Assembly: GCA_026261815.1 (NCBI GenBank)
Contig: JAMPIT010000510.1
Coordinates: 20,761,001-20,825,000 of the forward strand
DNA length: 64,000 bases
Direction of reading: 5' to 3'
Origin: Monarcha castaneiventris obscurior
Taxonomy: Eukaryota > Chordata > Aves > Passeriformes > Monarchidae
The position numbers were made by a program, and so were the translations under genes. Shown here piece by piece: positions 48,301-61,850 of the stretch; positions within the stretch are counted from its first letter, which is position 1; each line of letters opens with the position of its first letter. The notes beneath the pieces were generated by a model. That model made no database searches, was not told where the DNA came from, and saw nothing but the letters and a program-made list of their open reading frames with translations.

Positions 48301-51267
48301 GAGGAGAACTCACTTAATGATGAATATTCAGAGAGAAAAGCCAGCCGAGGTTAACAAGAATTCACAGTGAAACTGGTTACATTAATTTAAAAACCAAGCT
48401 GTCCCATTTGCTCTTCACACTTCATGGTTTTCATAGACCTCTCCAGGGCTTGACTGATTACTTTTAAGCTAGACTATCTGTGTTCACTTGACACAAGCAG
48501 CACACAAATATGTAGCTCAAGCACGGTGCTCAGCAGCAGTCATGGGGCAGGTGCCTCACACAGGTGCCAGGGCCTCACCCATGTGGGGCACATCCTCATC
48601 ACAGCCCGTGGCAGAGGCACTGCCCCTCCACAGAGCTCCTCTCTGCTTCCCACATCCCAAACACATCTCCCACAGCTCAGCTAATCTGACACTCATTAAG
48701 TACACTTAACAGCCAGGTGCTCATTCTTTGAGATGGATCTGAGAGGTATCCTGGGGTTGCTTCTGCTTCCAAGCAGTGCTGCTGGCTGGGGCTGGATTTC
48801 ACAGGCTGCTCCTGGGCCTATTTTGCCCCTGGATTAAATCATCCTGATGCACTGCAGCAGGAGTTAAGGGGAAAAGCTGAACACAGTTGAACCTGGATTT
48901 ATATTTTGACTTTGCTCATCCCTTCACAGTTCTGAAGAGTGGCCAAGTGCCTAAGAGCTGTTCATTTTGTTGAGTACATTCTTAACAGCATGAAGGCTCC
49001 TTGCTCAACAAATCAGTAGTGAAGCTAATGAATCTCAAGGTGAATTCCAATACACATGAGGTCTTCTATTTACAAGTTTTCCCACTTTTTGCAAAAATGA
49101 AAGCTGCAGCTCTCATGTAATAGCATGAATTTACAGGCTAGGAATAGCAGCCTAGCTTCCACCTTCCCACTAACACGGGGAGTGGGTGGGACATAACTCA
49201 CTTCCATCTGCCCAGGTACCTTCCCTCTCATTCTGCCAGGAGACACCGCTGCTGCACCAGTCATGTTGCTCTCTAGGTGAAATCCCTGGACCTAGAGACC
49301 TGCTGATCACCACAAAACCAAGGCAGAAAGCAGGAGATAGGTGTCTGTAAATCCTGGATCCTCATTTTCAAGGATTTCTCCAAGCTCCCAGTCCTACTCA
49401 ATAAAAGACCAGCAATCACTGCAGCATGTATCCTGAAGGAGAAAGATCCCTTACAACCTACAGTTCCGTGCCTGCCCTTCACATGGAGTTAAAACAGGAC
49501 CTCTCATAAGCCTCTTGTCTATTTTGGTTTAACAGGGTACATCTCTAATAACACTGAAATTATAGGGAAAAAAAAATTGAAAATTTATTTGCTATTCTGG
49601 AGGAACAGTCTCTGAGTAATGCTACCTACAGATAAAATGGGTGAAAATAAAACAAGAGATTATGGAATTGAACGGATCGTCATGGTACAGCAAGCAAAGG
49701 TAGACATCCCACTGAAATTGTAATTTAGCATGGAAAGTGGGGGGGGAGGGGGGAAGAAGAGCAAGAAGGATATCTACTGCTAGGGGAGGTGGTGATGGAG
49801 AGGGAAGAAAAACATCTGTAGAGAGATTTGTGAAAATCACCAAGTGTTTTGTTCACAGCCAATGTCCTATTCATGCTCCCAGTGCACAGATGTGTGGGAG
49901 GTCCCTGTCACACCTGGAGGGAGCACTTGGATTATTACGGTTTCCTTGTGTGACCAGCTCCTCCCCAATGGGCTTTTAACGAGCTGCCGTGATGGAAGCT
50001 GCCTGTGGCACGCTGGGGGCTGCCAGTGGCAAGCTGCCTCTCCCAGCGCTGGCCGCCTCGGGCTGGGGCAGCAGCCACGTGGCATTGCTCCCTGCCACTG
50101 ACTGGGTGGCATTTCATTCCGTGTAGATTACACTTATTACAAGTGGATGAGCAGTTGGAAATTCACAGAGTCATAACTGGAAGGCCGAGGGGCTGTTGCC
50201 ATCAGCTGCCCAGCCTCCTGTACAACTGGCCATAAAAGCGCAGCCTGGAGCTCCTGCATCCAGCCCGGCAATTTGTGCCCAAGCAGGAGGGAATCTGTGA
50301 GAAGGACGCTCTGTCTTCATTAAAATCCCAATGCGTGTCATAAATCCTGGCTGAGAGCTCCTAAAGGCTAATTACCCTCACAGAATTCATACCTTAGTCT
50401 CACTTTGGGTTTGCTGCTGCCCACAGGGTTCCTTACCTGCATTACTTCCAGATCTCCCCTCCAAAAACCAAACTTGGTATTTCATTGTACCGATGTTTGA
50501 CAGCCTTGGAGACTAATGCTGTTTATGGACTAGACTCACAAATTGCCGTGAGCAAACAAGGGGCACGGGGCATGGGATCACCCACCCAAAGTATTCAGGG
50601 CATTCATCACATGTATTTTACACAAACAATTCCCTGAGCCCTCATCTAAAGGGCTCAGCAGGTGCTTGTGTCCCCAGTAAGGGCGTACAGGGAAAAGCAA
50701 GAAGGAGAGGGTGAGCTGAGAAGACTGATCCAGAGCTGATTAAGGAGAAGACTGGTGGCAGTGTGACAAGCCTCACAGGGGAGTGAGAAGTGAAAGAAAC
50801 AACACCGAAAAAAAAAGAACACATTTTGGGATGCGCCAAGTGCTGAGGGAAAGATGAAGAAAAGGGGTTTGAAACAAAGGTGCCAGGTGGGGGGAGACGT
50901 CTGTGCCAGGTGTGGGGCTGGACTGAAGGCCGGGAAGCTGCTCTCAGGCACCGTGCTGGGAGCAGGCAGCTGGATGAGGCAGCTGCCAGTCACCGAGGCC
51001 CAGGAGAGCAGGGCAGGGCAGGGGAGCAGAGTTTCTCCACGTTCACACCAGGCAGATCCTGACCTCCCATTCCCATGGCAACCCCAGCCCGGCTGTGCCG
51101 CACGGAGGCAGACGAAGGCATTAATTTCCCAGCAAAGCCATCTCAGACCCTCGGCACGCGCGAGGCAGCCGCCTTCGGGTTGCTGGGGGAACCGTAACTT
51201 TTTAATCACACTGCATTAAGGGTTTTATTACTCTGCATATTTATAAGGGTTGGCATATTCAGATCCA
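45332..51267. other. GC-richer gene-free stretch
   Basis: This block is more GC-rich than the rest of the desert, notably 45.9-48.2 kb and 49.9-51.2 kb. It carries many overlapping ORFs on all frames, including 175 codons at 47118-47645 (minus) and 184 codons at 50655-51209 (minus). They overlap antisense ORFs of similar size and show no family motif, so I treat them as chance. No CpG-island promoter was seen. Confidence 0.45.
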
Positions 51268-51302
51268 GAGAGAGGGAGAGAGAGAGAAGGAGAAAGAGAG
51301 AT
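51268..51302. repeat. GA-rich microsatellite
   Basis: This is an imperfect GA repeat with GGGA, AAGG and GAAA interruptions. It is short and unremarkable. Confidence 0.9.
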
Positions 51303-54300
51303 TTGCTATTTTTACTGTGTCTTTCAGATTACCCCAGACTTTTCCCTGCATGGGTGCTTGTAACAGTGACTAGGGTACCACTGTTGAGGGCAGATGGGAT
51401 GCAAAATAGTTACAGTGTGTGCAAGCAACACAGCAACCAGAGATGCTAAACAGAGAACTGCAAAGTATGTGAGGGAGGGAGATCACTGAGGCGGTAGATC
51501 GGTGCCTAATATAATACATAATATGTGGCTTTTTGAGTGAAAAGACGACTGGGACAAATTTTAGCAGGATGTTTTATATAAATGGCAGCTACAAACATAT
51601 CAACAACCAACAAGAATGACAACATAAGAGGAAAAAAAAAGCTCAATTAGCTACTTTATGGAAAGACCGAGGAACAAATACAACCCAGAAGAGAAGTTTT
51701 TCTGCTCTCCAGGGCCTTTGCACATTCCTGTTATTCCCACTCCTGGCCTGTACAGCTTTGCTTAAAAACCTATTTGGAAAGCTTTTGGAAAAACACCAAC
51801 ATTAGTCTTTGTTTGAACCAGCTGGAAAAAATGAGCTATCCTAAACACTTGGAAAGGCACAAGAGTGACTGACCTAAAGAAACCCTTGGAGGTTGTCCTG
51901 GACTCAAGGCCCAGACAGACTTGTTTCCTCAGATGCAGATGCAGTGCTTTAACATGTCCCTCCAAACTTTTCACCCCACAGACTTGAGTATATTTAGCTT
52001 CCTGCTGAGCCACTTGGCCCAATGGACTGGCTGGAATGGGTAGTGTGGGATGCCAGGGCCAGGCATCTTCTTTGGCCCTGGCGAGGATCAAGAGAGGTGC
52101 TGTGAGGCTGAGTGCAGCCCACGCAGGGTGAGTGCTTTGGCTGCCCCCTGCCAAACCTTACAAACAGATGAGCTCATACCAAGCAAAGTCCCTTCTGAAA
52201 GTAGCAGGAAACCCAAAACCTGTCAGCTTTGTGACACATGCCTTGGAAAATCCCTTCCAGTGCTCCAGTCATCCCAAGCTCCATCCCAGACAGGCTGAGC
52301 AGCTGGCCGTGCCTCAGCCCAGGCTGCTGCTGCCAGCCCCATCTGTGGCAATGATGTGTCAGGATAGAAACAAGATCTATAGCTCCCTTCCTGTGCTGGC
52401 TGCTGGGTCTTTGAAGAGAACTGTAGGCACCAGAAACAGGGTGTCTGCAGGGGGTAAGAGCTGGTTTGTTTATTCCAATGCAGTAATTACTGGGAAGAGA
52501 AGTCAAAAACAGGAGCTAGTAGCATGTGTACCACAGTGGGTTGCACAGATTGGGGTGCTCCCACTGCTCATGTTTGTCCTTTCCTCCATCTGCTCTCCTT
52601 TCTGTCTCTGCCAACTATTCTACAGCTCCCTAGGCCCTCCCCACTCCCTCCAGCAATGCCCAAGTTCTTGGTGGTACCAGCACCAGGAGCTATGGTAGCA
52701 GCAGCAGGTGCCCCAGGGGTTCTGGCCTCTTTGCTCTCTCATCTCCTCCTCTAACCCTGCCAGCTCTGTGCCTCACTCACTTAGCTCCAGGGCTGATTTT
52801 CAGATTTTTGAAGATTTTGGGCTTTGACTGTCAGGTGCTGACCAGGCAAATGCATCCCATATCAAAAGGCTCCAGCTGTGCTGGGTGAGTGGCCATGCTG
52901 CAGGACTGAGGGGGCTGAGCACAGCACGTTTGCCAGGCTGCAGCCACAGAGTGACCTTCATGTGGTGGCTCAGGGACAGCTGCCCCCACTGTGTGAGATT
53001 GCTTGTCATAGAGGAGCAGTCACCCTTGGTCACACCAAATGTCCATCTGACCCCACAGCTTGTCCCTACCAGCCGCAGATGCCATGGGAGGAGGGTGAGG
53101 ACAGTCTGAACCCACTGTAGCACCTTCCCAACCTCTCCTCCCCAGCCCTGGGGATCCAAAGGACCTCCTGGGCCAGAATTAGTGTCTCTGTAGGCAATAG
53201 AGTTGAAATATTTTCCTTCCATGACTTTTTCCTGCCACGTTTTGAAGCTGTGGCTGGCACTGACAGGCTCCTGTGGCAGGGCCCCACTGTAATGACATGC
53301 GGTGTGAAAGCACCTCTCTGCTTTGAAGCTGCTGCCTCCTGCTTTTGCTTCATGCCTCCAAGGTGTTGGCTGGGAAAAGGCAATGGATGGCCATGGCCTA
53401 TTTGCTGTCCCTCTTCTATCACCTTTTTGGCTGAAAAGCACCACATCTTCCCTGCTATTGCAACTGCTCTACACCTTCAACTAGGAACACTCCCTGGCTG
53501 TCTGGGGCAGGCTGTGGCACCCGGCTGTGGGGCAGAGGTTGAGAGCCCATTCCTGGCCCAGGCTGGCTCCTGGAGCTGCACACAGCAAGCCACCAGTGCT
53601 GGGCTGCCACACAGCTGTGCTGGCCACAGCGCCAGGCCAGGGACAACACTCACGCCTCATCCCAAAGCCCTTTGTGCAGTCACTGTCAATGCTGTGATGC
53701 CTTCATTTCTCAGTGCCCTTTTCTTCTCCATACAGCCAGTAACTTAGAAGCACACAAGATATTTTTAGACCTAGCTTAGAAGTGCTTTGGGTCTGCAATT
53801 GGGTGATTCAGCTGCCAGTGCTGTTTACTTTAGTTTTACAATCAAACTGGGCAATTACAGCCCTGAACAGCTATTTAGAGACCGCATTTCCTTGTCATGC
53901 TGTCAGAGGCTGCACTCAGCGCTGTCTGTAAAGCACTTTGCACACCCAAGTAGGTGTCTGAAGGTTTTCTAAAGCAGATGGAGAATAAAGCCCTGGGCTG
54001 TCACACCTCTTTCCTCTGCCTGCTTGTAAAACCACCTTCCTGTGCCCTTCGTAACACCACCCTATTGCCAGAGGATCCGGCACGCTCTGCTGGGGATGCT
54101 CCCCGAGATGACAGCTCGCGAAGGATTGCTGCAGGATTTGGGTCACAGCCGGAGCGTGAGGTGGCATTTTCTCCCTAATGAAAGTCTCTCTCACAGCTTT
54201 TTCCTTTCAGAGGAAGAAATCTTTGCAGCTCACAGAGCCATTTGTACTGGTTTAATGATGCTCAAGACATTTATTCTAGGGGACAGTTCTGCCTGAGCTC

Positions 54301-57020
54301 CCTGTTTACTTCAAACCCACTTATTTATAACAACCTTTCCTCCAGTTCTTGAATCCTTCACCTGCACGAACATCTCCCGTAGATCATCTTTATTGAATAC
54401 AGTTAAGTGTAGCTCATGGGGTTATTGAATTACAGGCATGAACTTAGGAAAATGAGATAAATCACTCACATATTAGCCTCTCTCTATTAAACACATCTCA
54501 CCCAGAGGCATTTTTCCATAAAACAGTTACTATATATCAAGCATTTGAATATTTGAAGCAGCTAAGGCGGGCTTCTCCCAGCAAGAAGGCACACAATGGG
54601 AATGTAGCAGCCCTCCCTGAAGAATGTTTTACTGCCTAAAACATTTATTAGCAATAGCACCCTCTGTGTGAGGCTTGAACAGTAAGAGCCTGAGAGCTGC
54701 ATTTGCTCTGATTCCTATCAGATTCTCTTCCATGCAGTGTGGCACTAAGCGGAAATGAGCACTGGCCACCACCCAGCCCTGACATCCACCTCTGCCCAGC
54801 CCCTGGCACTGCAGGGACAGGGCCCTCCCTGGGCTCACTCTGCAATGTGCTCCTGCCAGGCACCAGCAAATCACCAGCTCAAGAGGGACACTTTGTCTTT
54901 GAGAGAGAGTGGAGCTTGATTTGTGCAGGAGCCAAACCAAGGAAATGTTGATGCCATCTGGGAATGGAAAGGGGTCTCAGCTGTGGGCTCAGCCCCTGGC
55001 ATGGGGGGTGAGCAGCTGGTCCTGGTACTGCCCAGCCCCAAAACACACCACTGCTCACCCACCCTGCAGCACCCTCGCATTCATGCCTCTCCAAAGTATC
55101 TCCAGAACACTGGTTTGCTTTTCTCTCTTGGTAGTTTTCATTCTGGCACACCTCTTAACTTCTCTTACCATGGCCTCAGCTTTGGTATTTTCACAGTCCA
55201 CGACATATCCATGTCTATCCTTCCCTGCTTTGTGGTTTGACACATCTCGGGTTTTTGGGGGGTTTTTCCCCTTCCCTGTGTGACTTGGACGCCTGAAGCG
55301 ATCTGGTGATGGTTTATTTGGGAGATCCTGATCCCCAACTGCATCTGCTCCAAGCCATTGATGCTGTAAGATTTTCAGAGCAAAAGATTAACTAAATCCA
55401 AGAAGGAAAAAAAAATATATACACAGATACAATAATCCACCCTGATACACCACCATGAAGATCAGTAACCTCTCAGGACAGGCCATGCTCAGCATCATTG
55501 ATCCTTATGCACAGGATTTTGTTCTGAATAGCTCTTCGATATTAATTTACATTTTATAAATAATTAGCATAATCAATATTTTAATTCCTGGAATTATTAG
55601 GAATTACACAAGGAATGTAAAGGATCAACAAATGTGTACTTGCAACCTCATGCAGCATAAACCACCCTGTTTAAATATTACTGTTTAAGGTACTGCTCTC
55701 AAGGAAAGTAATTTTTACAATCAATTAATGAGGTTTCCAGCCAGTAAAAATGTTTTGCAGCGTGGATGTCTAACCCTTTCCTCTGGAAATGCCTTTAGTT
55801 AAGGAATAAACTGCAGATTCAGTAACAGTGATGACATCTCTATATTCCAGTGTCCTCTGGGGAGGACATGGGGGCTTTTCTGCCCCATTTTGCAATGTTC
55901 TGTAAAAAAAACTCAGTGGAGACAAAAGCTGCACCACCCCTCCTCCTGCCTGTGGCCGGAACCCTTCAGGACCGCCCCCCAAAGGCACTGAACCCCAGGA
56001 ACAGCACTTGTGGCTGCAGCACCCCTGGGCTGTGCTCAGTGGGATCAGTCACTGCCTGTGGGCATGTGTGTACAACGTGCTGGAACCAAACCAGGCCTTC
56101 CATGGCCTTTTGTTCTAACTGCAGGTTTGTTACACCCACTTTGCCTTCCAAATCCAGATTCCAGTTTGGTTTCTCCTCATTGCTTTGAGGTACGTGCATG
56201 TTGCTGTTTTATGGACACTGCACAGTGCAGCATTGGTTACTCCATTAAAACACGAACCTCTGGGATACCATTCCTTCTTGTTCCCAGTGAACTGGATTTC
56301 ATACTTTTTATTCTCTGTTAAAAAAACCCCAAACAAATAAATAGACAAATATGACAGGCAAGCTTTCTTGATAATGTTCTGTGTTGATCCATTTTTCCTG
56401 CCTTCTTTCCTGGTGGAAGCTAAAATCACTCTTAGAGCCATCTTCCGCTCTCTAATATTTATTGGATCCAAAATGATCCGTCTCCTGTAAACACGACCCA
56501 GCGTGTTGCTCATTAGAGCAGTGGTTTGGCACCAGTGTCACCAACTTCCCCCATGACTGTGCTCTGTTCACACACTTGGGGTGCTGCACTCATTGAAATG
56601 TCGTGGGCGAGGGCACAGCAATAAATCCCCAGGGGCTGGAAACAGGATTGCAGATCCCAGCAGACACTTGAAGCACCGTGAGCAACCTTTACACACAGGT
56701 GCTGTGTAAAGCAGCTTCAGGGCATGAGCTGCTCTCCCCCTTCAGCCCATTAGAACTGCCTTAGAGTGCCCACACGCTCTGCAGCTTCTCTGTTGGAGAA
56801 AAGGTGGTTTTCCAGCAGATTGTCCCTTCTGACAGTAGGACCCCACAGCATCTCGAGCCATCCGTGTCCTGCTGAGCCCCAGGGCGCAGGCCAGGAGCCT
56901 GACTGACCAGCACCTCGCTGCCCGCAGCCACCACCCTCCCTCCTCCCCTCAGACAGGTCCAGCACTGCCTGAGCCTCCTGGGGAGCTGGAGAAGCGTGTG
57001 ATTGCAAATGACAGCCTCAC
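51303..57020. other. gene-free stretch
   Basis: Mixed-composition intergenic DNA carries large but overlapping ORFs, including 188 codons at 52132-52698 (plus) and 214 codons at 52800-53444 (minus). None shows a motif, paired splice sites or a coding-like composition. I see nothing else I can support. Confidence 0.4.
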
Positions 57021-57236
57021 CTCTTCATCCATGGAGCCAGGGCTGGATGAGATCTGATCAAGCAGCTGCTCATCAGCCCCGGGCATCCTCTGCCCATCAC
57101 TCTGGAGGCACAGGCTGCTCTGTGTCAGAAGTCCCTGCAGGGCTCTCCCAGCAAGGCCTCCAAAGACACTGAGGGGATTTTCAAACCAGCTGGTTTTGTC
57201 TGGTGTGCAAGTAAACTGTGCAGCTGTATTACATAC

Positions 57237-57370
57237 CTGCATGGCTGGTAGGAGTGGAACATCTTCTAGGAGTTTATACAGGGATTTCCTGGGCTGGGAC
57301 ATCATACTGCCTTCACCTTTTCTTGATCCGAAAGCAAGGTGGGGCAGAGAGCCAGAGCAAAGCCTGAAGC
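57237..57370 (-). other. exon-like segment inside a 175-codon open frame
   Basis: A minus-strand acceptor (cctgatgtcctctgcacag) lies before 57370 and a consensus donor (ATGCAG|GTATGT) after 57237, enclosing a 134-bp open segment that ends in KSLYKLLEDVPLLPAMQ. The same frame stays open further left through a second consensus donor (GAAGAG|GTGAGG) at 57021. The peptide is not recognised. The two donors could mark alternative ends of one exon. Chance cannot be excluded. Confidence 0.22.
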
Positions 57371-59071
57371 CTGTGCAGAGGACATCAGGAGTGCCCAAGC
57401 TGTGTACGAGCTGTCTGCACTGAGCTGAGCAGACCTCAAAGCACACTCCCCCTGCCCCAGTGATCATTGCTGGCACCCAAATGCAGGAATTATCCCCAAA
57501 GAATCCTTCTTCACAGTTTGCTGGGTATCTCCATATTCTGATCTACAGGAGCACATGGCTGAAGCAGGTGTGAAGAATGCCAAACAATACATCCTCCTGT
57601 CTCCCCAGCCCAGTTAAGGGCACGAATTCACTATGGTGGAGCTTGGCTGGTGTAGGAAGTTTCACAGGTCCCTGAGTATACTTGAGAAACACTATAAACA
57701 GAAACAGAATTTTAATTTTAAAAGCTGATCAATAAGAGCAGCTCTTAGCACACCTGGCCAGCATCTTGTGGAAAGACCAGCCAAATACTAAAGGCAACTC
57801 TGCATGAACATGGTCATAGTCATCAGACATGGTCAGATTTTGGCACAGCAAGTCAGAGAAGGAATGAGCTCCCATGAAAGACAGGGGTGCTCTTTACACC
57901 TCAGGGCAAGACAATCCCTCTTGGCCTTCTCACAGAGTGCCTTTGGGACAGGTGTAACCATGGGCCTTCCATAAGCATCTGCTCGAGGGCTTTTCACCTC
58001 TATCTCAGCACTCCAGTAAGTACTGTCCGTACACAAATCTCTACTTCGTGTCCCTCCCTCCCTCGGTCATCTGGCTGCATTCCCTGTGTACCTAAAGGGG
58101 TGTTGGAGAGGCTGTCACTCTTCACACACCGTGGGTGACACTGTACAGATTCAAAGCTCCCACAAATATTAAACAAAGGCTTGCTCCAAGGATATGGCAG
58201 CCTTCCCACATCCCCGGCTGAGCAAACCAAAACACTTCCCAAAAGCCACGCCATAAAGGCTGTCCTTGGTGTTCTGTGGGCTCAGGGCTGTGTGCCAAGA
58301 TGTGCTGAGCAGTTTAATAGCCCTTTCACCTGCTCCCCTGGCTCGGGGGACTACCCAGCCCACCTATGCAGGACCAGAAATGCAAAGGGATAGTTAAACT
58401 CAGGGATAATGAAACTCCTTGAGAGCCAAGGAAAGGCACCCTAATCCTGGCAGGCTGAAAAGTACTTTTCAACATCCTGTGACATGGGAGCTTTCAGAGC
58501 AGCGATGGAGCTCATCCAGATTCCCATCCTGGGCTGGAGCTGGCATGCATCACCCCAGAGCAATGGCTTCATTAACATCAGTGCCAGTGCCCAGTTCTCC
58601 AGCACAGGATCCCTGCAAGTACAGACAGTCCTCTGGAGACAGCTCCTGCCATCACTGAAAGCCTGCCTGAAATCCTTGAGGAGAGGAACTCACCACAGGA
58701 GACCTGGTGGAAACAGCAGCAGCTTTGTTTCTGTTTTGCTTTCTAAGGGTAAGCACCTTTTTCTCTCTCTATCCTACTGCTGGAGCACAGTTTGTACATC
58801 CCATCATTCAGACATCTGACAAATTATTTCACCATGTTCTTTATCCATAGCTGTGACGAGCAAATTATACTGAATTAGGCTCATCTACCTTGGTCTCCAG
58901 GGACACCAGATACTAAACTGTCTCAGAACTGGCAGCCTGAAGCACTGTCACCACTCAGCCTGAAGGAGGATGCGGGGATAGCTGCCCTTCCCAACAAAAA
59001 AAGGCTGCTCTATTCAGGGGAGGAACTAAAATAGGGTATAGGGAACACCACATTACTCATTCCTTCTGCAG

Positions 59072-59179
59072 AAATGAGGCTCATTTTAACCATGGCAACA
59101 ATATTTACTCCAAACGGCAGGTCTGCAACTTCACCACTGGCTCCAAGAAATACTCCATGTCTTTCGTTCCTGATACACA
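59072..59179 (+). other. exon-like segment, symmetric 108 bp
   Basis: A clean acceptor (ttactcattccttctgcag) precedes 59072, and a donor (ATACACA|GTAAGT) follows 59179. The length is exactly 36 codons. In the phase 2 to 2 frame it reads NEAHFNHGNNIYSKRQVCNF and then TTGSKKYSMSFVPDT, a strikingly protein-like peptide with one N-glycosylation sequon (NFT). A second frame is also open. I know no family for it. A possible upstream partner ending in AAGG|GTAAGC at 58747 joins only in the other frame. Confidence 0.3.
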
Positions 59180-59762
59180 GTAAGTCCTATTGATGCCTTA
59201 GGTTTTAACTTTCATATTTTTCAAATCCTGTACTGCTTAGTGTGTAACTCTGAAGTTTCTTGTAGCCTGGTAAATACTGTTGTCTCATAGTTAGACATAA
59301 CAAAGCCTCTCCAAGCTTGCTCTCCAAGGACACCCAGATTGTCCTAGGCACAAAATGTGTAAACTAAGAGAAGGGCAAACTTGGAGTAGTTACATCATTA
59401 ACTGAAGTTCTGATTGGAGAATTAACCCCGATAGACAAATGAACCAAACCTATAAAAGTGTGAAGAACTCGTGACCCAGGGCCCATCTTGGGTGTAGCAT
59501 TTGACTGCCCAGGGTGCACCTCTGAAGGCCCTTCAAATCAATACCTACTATTCTCTTATTCTTGTCTAGTCCCTGTTTTAGGTGGCCACCTCAGGCATCA
59601 CTGTGAGCTCCTGCAGGCTCCATTACCCCACCTGGTTGTAGCCAAACTGCCTAACCATGCCCATAAAATCATCAACAGCCACCACACATAAAAAGCAGAG
59701 ATCACAGCCTGCCTTTCACTGAAGCCAGAAGAGTTTGCCCAGCAGTGGCTCCAGAATGAAGG

Positions 59763-59990
59763 AATCATAGAATATCCTAAGCTGCAAGGGACTCACAAGG
59801 ATCATCAAAGTGCAACTCCTGGCCCTGTACAGGACAACCCCAAAAATCACACCACATGACCGAGAGCATTCTCTAAGTGCTTGAACTCTGGCAGGCTTGG
59901 TGCCGTGGCCATTTCCCTGGGGAGCCTGTGCCACTGTCCAGTCACCCTCTGGGTGAAGAACCTTTTCCTAATACCCAGCCTAAACCTCCC
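59763..59990 (-). mobile_element. CR1 LINE, short minus-strand 3' end
   Basis: Plus-strand AATCATAGAATATCC at the left edge is the complement of the CR1 terminal octamer region. It is followed by the complement of the usual 3'UTR segments: CAAGGGACTCACAAGGATCA near 59786, GAGCCTGTGCCACTGTCCAG near 59920 and CACCCTCTGGGTGAAGAACC near 59943. Only about 230 bp remain, so the copy is strongly 5'-truncated. Confidence 0.9.
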
Positions 59991-61850
59991 CTGAAAAAAA
60001 AAGCTAGAAGAAAACCTGAACACTGGCCTACCCCTCAGCTGGGCTTTACTTGGGCACTGCCATGGGCAACTCGGTGAGTACACTGAGTATTTCCCTATCT
60101 ATATATACACACACAGGAGAGAACAGGACAGAACCAGTCTTTTGGTTCTTCCCTCTAGGAAGGTGGGACTGCTCCTCCCACGACTAATGCTGAAACCCTC
60201 TTCAAAAGGGATCAGTGCAAAAGTTATTTATTTCTTCTTAAAGCAGCTGGGCCTTTATTTGGTATGATAAATGCAGAGCTGCCACAGGCCAGGCTTGCTG
60301 GGAGCGCCAAGGCTAAGGTGCAATTGCACATTTATCCTCACGATCAAGTTAAGCTTGTAGCCCATTTCCAACAAAAGCCTACTCTAGCAAAACAATTTGT
60401 CCTTTAATCACAGCAACAAAGGCTCCCAGACTCCAGCTATTTTAAATGAACTCAGATGGGTCCAGATAATTGTTGGTGAATAAGGAAAAGCTTTGAAGTT
60501 CTTGAATCCAGTAACAGAAGCTGAGCCATGAGAGGAAAGAGATGAGGCTCACACACTGGCTGCTGCTGCCATCTCCTCAAAGGAGTTTGTAACTCTTCTA
60601 TTAAACCCTCCTCAAAGGTGCTTTCTTCTTCCTCTCCTCTCTGTAACCCTCATGTAGAAGCCCCATCAAGAGCGTAACAGGATTAGTGTTCTTTTATACA
60701 GTTCAGGAAAGTAATTTAGAGCCTTGCCCTCAGTATTCCTAAAGCCAATATTAAAAAGCTTATTAGATGCAGAAGATCCCTTATAATTATCATTAATATT
60801 ATGTGATTGACCTTACCTGCAAAACGGAATCATACCCTGTCTTGAAGGTATCAGAGGTTATACCAAGCATTGAAGAACTTTTTCTTTCCAAAGTCCTAGA
60901 GAAAGAAACCTCAAGTACCTCCCAACAAATGACCAGCTGACTGAGACATCAGTACAAGTCAAATATTAGTATGTGACTTCCCTGTAGGATCAGTTTGTTG
61001 ATGTAATCTGCAATACATCTACTAAAAATGGGAATACAAGTGAATGAAATTGAAAGTAGCAGGCCATTCAAAACTAAATGCAGAATATAATTTAGTTTCA
61101 TTGTAATTAGTTGATAAGGTGCATCTTAATCTCAAATATATTCTTAATAAGAAAATCAAATTCAAGCATAAACTAATGGCAAGAGCACCTTTTGTCAACT
61201 GGATGCATTTCCTTTTGCAAAAATGAAATTAAAGCAAGCCTGCTACTTTTCAACTGGAGACATCACAATATAGTGGTATCAAAGTCTGCTTTTACATGAA
61301 TAATATTAACTACTATGCATTAATATGAATATGCATCAATAGGAAACAAAAATCTGGGCCAATAGCAATTTAGCAAAAAATAAAGTTACTCTTGGCACCA
61401 TGTGAGTACCTGGGAACAGTGTGGAGATACTGAACGGGCAAGCTTAAAGCCTATATATAAATTAAGGATAAAAACTAAAAATGCTTTCACTTGAAAAGCA
61501 AAGCATGAAGTTTAAGGCACTCCCACCTGTATATTCATTTGTTCCAGAAACCAAGGAAAGACAGATTTTGACACCTCTTATGTCAATATTAAGAGGGCAT
61601 CACACAGTGTCAAAAAAGCAGCATCAATTGTGCACTCAGAGTTTCTTCTTTAGTTTAAAGTCTCCCAAATACTTGAACCTGTACTGCATCCACTCAGGTA
61701 GTTTTATCTTCACCTCAGACATGGTTTGCCTCTCAGGCTGGCTAACAATTTGGTTTTTGTTTTGCCCCCCATCGGCATCTCAGCGCATTTGGATGAATCC
61801 CACCAGTTGATATCCACACTACATGAAGCACCTGCAGAAAAAAATCCTGC
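59991..61850. other. gene-free stretch downstream of CDK8
   Basis: This is AT-rich intergenic DNA between the short CR1 and the 3' side of CDK8. A 109-codon plus-strand ORF at 61481-61810 has no supporting signals. No repeat was recognised. Confidence 0.45.

Noticed and set aside
52132..53444. 188- and 214-codon ORFs considered as genes
   Set aside because: No motif, no paired splice sites, and similarly long ORFs occur in overlapping antisense frames, as expected by chance in GC-richer DNA.
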